Source: Burkholderiaceae bacterium (GTDB taxonomy: Bacteria; Pseudomonadota; Gammaproteobacteria; Burkholderiales; Burkholderiaceae_C). From it: DNA of 64,000 bases. The stretch is from positions 1 to 64,000 of the forward strand of contig JAMLIQ010000007.1 of the NCBI GenBank assembly GCA_023954095.1, written 5' to 3'. Both the position numbers and the translations under genes were made by a program. Below are positions 59,578-64,000 of this stretch, piece by piece; the first letter of the stretch is position 1, and each line of letters begins with the position of its first letter. The notes beneath the pieces are model-generated. The model did not search any database. It had not been told where the DNA came from and saw only the letters and a list, made by a program, of their open reading frames with translations.

Positions 59578-61296
59578 ATGAATGCCATCCGCACCTGTCT
59601 GCTCTTCTTGTGCCTGCTTGTCGCCGGACCCTCCTGGGCATGGGCAGCCCCGATTTTTCTGGACGACCACGCCCAGGGCCTGGCACTCTCAGAGCCCGGC
59701 CACACACTGTGGCTGCAGGACGACACCGGCGCACTGACCCTGGATGATGTGCGCAGCGCCGACCAGGACCGCCGCTTTGAACCGGCCCCCCCTGCTTTGC
59801 AGCGCAGCCGCGGTGCGCAGGCGCACTGGTTCAAGCTGCAAATGGAACAACGCACCCACGCGGGCGACTGGGTCTTGGCCACGCAGACCACCGCCCTCAA
59901 GGACGTACAGTTCTTTGGCCCGTTCGACAGCATGGGACGCACGCTGGCGCCGCCGGTGCACACCGGGTTGTCGCAGGTTTTTTCAACGCGCCCGCTCGCG
60001 AGCGAACGCTATCTGATGCGGCTGCAGCTGCCCGCCCCCGGCGTCTACACGGTGTATGCGCGCCTGGTCAGCGACGCTGCGCCCATTCTGGGCCTGTCGG
60101 TGTGGGACACCGCTGAATACCTGCAATGGCGGCAGCACAAGCGGCTGTTCGACGGCATGTGCTACGGCATCCTGCTCGCGCTGCTGATCTACAACCTGGT
60201 TCTCGCAGCCATTTTTCGTGATGCGGCCTACGGCTACTACGTGGGGCAATGCACCTTTGCGCTGCTCACGCTCGCCAGTTTCAACGGGCACGCTGCCCAC
60301 TACCTGTGGGGCGACTGGCCCTGGTGGCAAGAGCGCAGCAACGTCGTACTGCCCGGCCTGTGGATGCTGTTTGCCATGCTGTTTGCGCGCAGCTTTCTGG
60401 AGGCCCGTCTGGTCCCCTGGCTCAACCGGGCATTCCTGGCAGTGGGCGCCCTCGCCTCGCTTTCGATACTGCTGGCCATCGCAGGCCAACTGGGTCTGGC
60501 ACAGGCCCTGAACGAAGGCATGGCCACCGGGGGCGCACTGCTGGCCACTGCGGGCGCCCTTGTCATCATGCGGCGGGGCTACGTGCCTGCCCGTTGGTAC
60601 CTGGGCGGCCAGGCCGCCTTGTTTCTCTCGGCGCTGGGTGTGGTGCTGGTCAACTGGAAAATCGTCGATGCCCCCTTCCTCCTGGCCAACGGTCTACAGA
60701 TCGGCGTAGCGGTCGAGATGGTCGTCTTTGCGCTGGCGCTGAGCACCCGCATCGGCCGCATGCGCAGCACCCAGACCAGGCTGCGCCTGCAGGCCGAGCA
60801 CCTGGCCACTGCCGCCGCGACGGACCCCCTGACCGGGCTGGCCAACCGCACGGGCCTGGCCCAGGGCGCCGCACGGGTGCTGGCCGATGGCACGGCCATC
60901 ACGGTCATGCTGCTTGACCTGGACCGGTTCAAGCCCATCAACGATGCACACGGGCATGACGCGGGCGACGTGGTGCTGCGCACGGTGGCCCAGCGACTGC
61001 AGTCCCAGATCCGGCCCCACGACCTGGTGGCGCGGCTGGGCGGAGACGAATTCATCCTCCTGCTGGCGGGCCACCTGCCCGATGCGCAATTGGCAGCCAT
61101 GGCCGAACGGCTGGGCGCCGCCATCCAGGCGCCGATCCATTTCCAGGGCAAGGCCTTGACGGTGGGTTCGAGCACCGGTATCGCACGCAGTCCGCAGGAC
61201 GGCCGAACCCTGACCGAACTGGTACGCAGCGCCGACAGGGCCATGTACCAGGCCAAGCAGGCGCACGGCGGCTACGCCTTCCATCGCACCGCCTGA
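59578..61296 (+). CDS. Membrane diguanylate cyclase with 7TMR-DISM sensor
   Basis: Makes c-di-GMP. The protein is 572 aa with a signal peptide (to AWA), extracellular 7TMR-DISM-type beta domain (about 35-170), seven helices (about 185-390), then a GGDEF domain (about 415-572). Active-site GGDEF at 488-492 is intact, with inhibitory-site RPHD (479-482) five residues before it, implying product inhibition. The ATG at 59578 has GGAG seven bases upstream. Could feed PelD; this is inference. Confidence 0.92.
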   Translation: MNAIRTCLLFLCLLVAGPSWAWAAPIFLDDHAQGLALSEPGHTLWLQDDTGALTLDDVRSADQDRRFEPAPPALQRSRGAQAHWFKLQMEQRTHAGDWVLATQTTALKDVQFFGPFDSMGRTLAPPVHTGLSQVFSTRPLASERYLMRLQLPAPGVYTVYARLVSDAAPILGLSVWDTAEYLQWRQHKRLFDGMCYGILLALLIYNLVLAAIFRDAAYGYYVGQCTFALLTLASFNGHAAHYLWGDWPWWQERSNVVLPGLWMLFAMLFARSFLEARLVPWLNRAFLAVGALASLSILLAIAGQLGLAQALNEGMATGGALLATAGALVIMRRGYVPARWYLGGQAALFLSALGVVLVNWKIVDAPFLLANGLQIGVAVEMVVFALALSTRIGRMRSTQTRLRLQAEHLATAAATDPLTGLANRTGLAQGAARVLADGTAITVMLLDLDRFKPINDAHGHDAGDVVLRTVAQRLQSQIRPHDLVARLGGDEFILLLAGHLPDAQLAAMAERLGAAIQAPIHFQGKALTVGSSTGIARSPQDGRTLTELVRSADRAMYQAKQAHGGYAFHRTA

Positions 61297-61297
61297 T

Positions 61298-61350
61298 GGC
61301 GGGCGCCGGGGAAGCCGTGCGGGGCATCGGCAGCGATGCCGCCGCCCGCC
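61298..61350. terminator. Nested stem-loops between convergent genes
   Basis: An outer stem GGCGGGCG/CGCCCGCC encloses GGCATCG-GCAG-CGATGCC. It lies just past the cyclase stop and before the convergent lyase stop. No T-tract. Confidence 0.45.
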
Positions 61351-61351
61351 C

Positions 61352-62260
61352 TCAACTCCCCCGCTTGTTCAGCAGCGCGGTGGCCGCGCGCGAGTTGGGC
61401 TTGCGCCCCAGAAAATCGCTGATGTAGGCCCCGGCGTCGATGAGCTTGTCGAGGTCAATGCCGGTTTCTATGCCCATGCCGTGCAGCATGTAAACGACGT
61501 CTTCCGTGGCGACATTGCCCGTGGCGCCCTTGGCATAGGGACAGCCGCCCAGGCCCGCCACGGAGGACTGGAAGTTCCACACCCCCAGCTCCAGCGCGGC
61601 CAGCGTGTTGGACAGCGCCTGGCCGTAGGTATCGTGAAAGTGGCCCGACACCTCGTTGATGGCGTAGTGCTGCAGCGCGGCCTCGATGGCGCGCTGCACC
61701 TTGCGCGGCGTGCCCACGCCAATGGTGTCGGCCACGTCCACGCGCTGCACGCCAATGCCCTTGAGCAGCCCGGCCAGGTAGGCCACACGCTCGGGCGCAA
61801 TCTCACCCTCATAAGGGCAACCCACGGTACAGCTCATGGCGCCGCGCACTGCAATGCCGGCAGCCAGCGCAGCCTCGACCACCGGCGCAAAACGCTCAAT
61901 GCTCTCGGCAATGCTGCAGTTGATGTTTTTCTGGCTGAAGGCTTCGCTGGCCGAGCCGAAGACGACGATTTCGTCGGGCTTGTCGAGCACGGCCGCCTCA
62001 AAACCCTGGAGGTTGGGCGTGAGCACCGAGTAACGCACACCGCTCTGGCGCTGCACGCCCTGCATCACCGCGTGGTTGTCGGCCATCTGCGGCACCCATT
62101 TGGGCGACACGTAGCTGGTGACCTCGATCTCTTGCAGGCCCGCCGCTTGCAGGCGGTGCACCAGCCCGATCTTGACCTCGGCCGGTACGGGCAATTTCTC
62201 GTTCTGCAGGCCGTCGCGCGGGCCGACATCGATGAGTTGAACGCGGGTGGGGATATTCAT
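61352..62260 (-). CDS. Hydroxymethylglutaryl-CoA lyase
   Basis: Cleaves HMG-CoA to acetyl-CoA and acetoacetate, the last step of leucine breakdown. The protein is 302 aa with VGPRDGLQNE catalytic Arg-Asp, HFHDTYG metal-binding His, and the Cys loop GLGGCPYAKGATGNVATED. Same strand as the acyl-CoA carboxylase alpha subunit, consistent with a leucine-degradation (liu) operon. Confidence 0.95.
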   Translation of the reverse strand: MNIPTRVQLIDVGPRDGLQNEKLPVPAEVKIGLVHRLQAAGLQEIEVTSYVSPKWVPQMADNHAVMQGVQRQSGVRYSVLTPNLQGFEAAVLDKPDEIVVFGSASEAFSQKNINCSIAESIERFAPVVEAALAAGIAVRGAMSCTVGCPYEGEIAPERVAYLAGLLKGIGVQRVDVADTIGVGTPRKVQRAIEAALQHYAINEVSGHFHDTYGQALSNTLAALELGVWNFQSSVAGLGGCPYAKGATGNVATEDVVYMLHGMGIETGIDLDKLIDAGAYISDFLGRKPNSRAATALLNKRGS

Positions 62261-62292
62261 CACAGGATTCTCAACATGAAAGTTTCAGTAGC

Positions 62293-62628
62293 TCAATAGC
62301 CGCGCACGGGGTCCACGATACCGGCAATGGCCTCGCCACGCTCCAGCGCGCCAATCTTGCCCACCATCTGCGCGATGCTCTCATCCCGCAGTGTGCGTGC
62401 CAAGGTGTGCGGCGTCAACATGGTGCGGGAGTGACCCCAGGACGGGTGGTTAGCAGGCAGCGGCTCGGTGCGGAACACATCGAGCGTGGCGCCAGCGAGG
62501 TGGCCGCTGTCGAGCAGCGCCAGCAGATCATCGTCCCCCAGATGCGCGCCGCGCGCCACGTTGATGGCATAGCCGCCTGGCGGCAGATGCGGCAGGCTGG
62601 CACGGTTCAAGGCGATGTTCATGGTCAA
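62293..62628 (-). pseudogene. C-terminal remnant of a D-2-hydroxyacid dehydrogenase (GhrA-like)
   Basis: The frame encodes 111 residues matching only the last third of glyoxylate/hydroxypyruvate reductase-type dehydrogenases: GGYAINVARGAHLGDDDL, HLAGATLDVFRTEPLP, TPHTLA. The first about 200 residues, including most of the NAD-binding domain, are absent; only 23 bases separate it from the carboxylase gene. So it is a deletion remnant, unlikely to be active. Confidence 0.78.
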
Positions 62629-62651
62629 AACGTCCCCCAGCCGCCCTCCTC

Positions 62652-64000
62652 CTACGCCGCGGTCAACTTGAGCAACTCGGCGCCTTCAGCCACCTGATCG
62701 CCCGGCGCGTAGAGCAGCTCGGCCACCACGCCGTCAAGCGGTGCGGCAATGGTGTGCTCCATCTTCATGGCTTCCATCACGGCCAGGGCCTGGCCCTTGC
62801 TCACTTTGTCGCCCGCCTGCACGGCAAACGACACCACCTTGCCCGGCATGGGCGCGGTCAGGCGCCCGCCTTCGTCCTGGTCCTCACCGGCATGGGCGAG
62901 CAGGTCGATGGCGACGATCTGCGTCGCGCCTTGCGGGGTGAAGACATGGTCGGTCTCGCCCTGGGCGTAGACAGCGGCCAGGGTGCGCTGGCCTGCGTAC
63001 TGCAGGTCGATGCCGCGCCCGGCGTGCGCAAATACCAGCGGGCCGGTCACAGCCTCGGCGCCCTCGCCCACCGTCAGGCGCAAGGCGCCGCCGTGCAGAT
63101 AGGCCAGGCTGGCCTTGGCATGCACACCGCCAAAATCAAATTCGAAGCGGCGCTCCACCAGACCGTGCGAACGCCAGCCATCGCGGCGGCTGAACGGGTC
63201 TGCACCTTCGCTGGCGCGCTCGTGCAGCAGGGTTTGCGCCACGGCAGCGGCAGCGGCCAGGGGCAGGCCCACGCTCTCCTGCTTGAACAGCACGCCCTCC
63301 TCGCGCGGAATCAGGGCAGTATCCAACTGGGCTTTGGCAAACGACTCGGTGCGCGCGACGCGGCGCAGGAATTGCACGTTGGTGGCCAGGCCAACGATGT
63401 GGGTCTGCGCCAGGGCCTCGTCCAGCCGCGCCAGGGCCTGCTCGCGCGTGTCGCCATGCACGATGAGCTTGGCCACCATGGAATCGTAGAACGGGCTGAT
63501 CGCATCGCCCTGGCGCACGCCAGAGTCCACACGCACCGCGCCGCGTTCAAACGTCACGCACTCGGGCAGCGCATACACGTTGAGCGCGCCGGTGGCGGGC
63601 AGGAAGTTGTTGTCGGGGTTTTCCGCGCAAATGCGCGCCTCGATGGCGTGGCCGGTGATGCGCAGGTCTTCCTGCTTCAAAGGCAAGGGCTCGCCCGAGG
63701 CCACGCGCAGCTGCCACTCCACCAGATCCAGCCCGGTGATGGCCTCGGTCACGGGGTGCTCCACCTGCAGGCGGGTGTTCATCTCCATGAAGTAGAACTT
63801 CATCTGGTCGGGCCGCTCGTAGCCGCCCGGCTGCTCCACGATGAACTCCACCGTGCCCGCGCCCACATAGTTCACGGCCTTGGCGGCGGCCACGGCGGCC
63901 TCGCCCATCTGTGCGCGCAGTTCGGGCGTCATGCCGGGGGCGGGGGCCTCTTCCAGCACTTTCTGGTGGCGGCGCTGCACCGAACAGTCGCGCTCGAACA
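62652..64000 (-). CDS. Acyl-CoA carboxylase alpha subunit (3-methylcrotonyl-CoA type), partial
   Basis: Biotin carboxylase and biotin-carrier subunit, truncated by the window edge: the 5' third is missing. Visible are the ATP-grasp end (FMEMNTRLQVEHPVTE), the biotin carboxylase C-terminal region, a linker and the carrier domain with biotinylated Lys in EAMKMEHT. With HMG-CoA lyase alongside, 3-methylcrotonyl-CoA is the likely substrate; propionyl- or acetyl-CoA type cannot be fully excluded. Confidence 0.92.
   Translation of the reverse strand, partial: FERDCSVQRRHQKVLEEAPAPGMTPELRAQMGEAAVAAAKAVNYVGAGTVEFIVEQPGGYERPDQMKFYFMEMNTRLQVEHPVTEAITGLDLVEWQLRVASGEPLPLKQEDLRITGHAIEARICAENPDNNFLPATGALNVYALPECVTFERGAVRVDSGVRQGDAISPFYDSMVAKLIVHGDTREQALARLDEALAQTHIVGLATNVQFLRRVARTESFAKAQLDTALIPREEGVLFKQESVGLPLAAAAAVAQTLLHERASEGADPFSRRDGWRSHGLVERRFEFDFGGVHAKASLAYLHGGALRLTVGEGAEAVTGPLVFAHAGRGIDLQYAGQRTLAAVYAQGETDHVFTPQGATQIVAIDLLAHAGEDQDEGGRLTAPMPGKVVSFAVQAGDKVSKGQALAVMEAMKMEHTIAAPLDGVVAELLYAPGDQVAEGAELLKLTAA

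Overview
The window is GC-rich, densely packed chromosomal DNA. It most likely comes from a betaproteobacterium of the order Burkholderiales, family Comamonadaceae (Acidovorax-like). The grounds are the mla-ibaG-murA-hisG-hisD gene order, short-form HisG, a double-length tandem UvrA and many copies of a palindromic AGCGCTT/AAGCGCT intergenic repeat. That placement is inferred from gene content; no rRNA or tRNA gene is present to confirm it. I found no prophage, integrase, transposase gene or CRISPR array.

Region 1 (139-14004, + strand) is a complete pelABCDEFG operon for the cationic exopolysaccharide Pel. It is followed by a lipoprotein with an Ig-like domain and a spherulin-4-type (GH135-like) glycosidase domain, probably an additional Pel-processing enzyme. 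Region 2 (14019-23202, - strand) is a histidine locus. hisG-hisD continue from murA, while hisC-hisB-hisH-hisA sit behind a VapBC-like toxin-antitoxin pair whose palindromic operator lies just upstream. A MocR regulator and a divergent DUF2917 gene separate the two his blocks. hisF, hisI and hisE are not in the window.

Region 3 (23291-29274, - strand) holds ibaG, a two-gene ABC-2 exporter and the phospholipid-transport genes mlaFED-mlaA-mlaC-mlaB, probably a long operon running into murA and his. Region 4 (29346-30970, +) is speD-speE, preceded by a long structured leader that could hold an attenuator. Region 5 (31072-41401) is an acetate-type solute uptake and sensing module. It contains a DUF294/CBS nucleotidyltransferase-like protein, a membrane pseudo-histidine-kinase fused to a DEDDh exonuclease, a receiver-only response regulator, a CrbS-like symporter/histidine kinase, two small membrane proteins, an ActP-like symporter and DUF4212.

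Region 6 (41696-48687) has two unknown genes and the 1,949-residue tandem uvrA, whose reading frame has absorbed three repeat elements; a MITE-like element lies at its 5' end. Region 7 (48829-52858) has two paralogous orphan solute-binding proteins and an MHS-family transporter. Region 8 (53229-57893) is a second acetate module (yjcH-actP plus a DEDDh exonuclease and a second DUF294/CBS protein) that parallels Region 5. Region 9 (57939-64000) has a chromene-carboxylate-isomerase-type protein, DUF1289, a YbaK deacylase, a membrane diguanylate cyclase, an HMG-CoA lyase, a decayed hydroxyacid dehydrogenase and the 3' part of a biotin-dependent acyl-CoA carboxylase alpha subunit (leucine degradation).

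The links of most interest are these. The acetate/CrbS-type sensor modules both carry exonuclease and DUF294 partners. The toxin-antitoxin promoter probably drives hisCBHA. The mobile palindromic repeats have become coding sequence in hisD, DUF1289 and uvrA.
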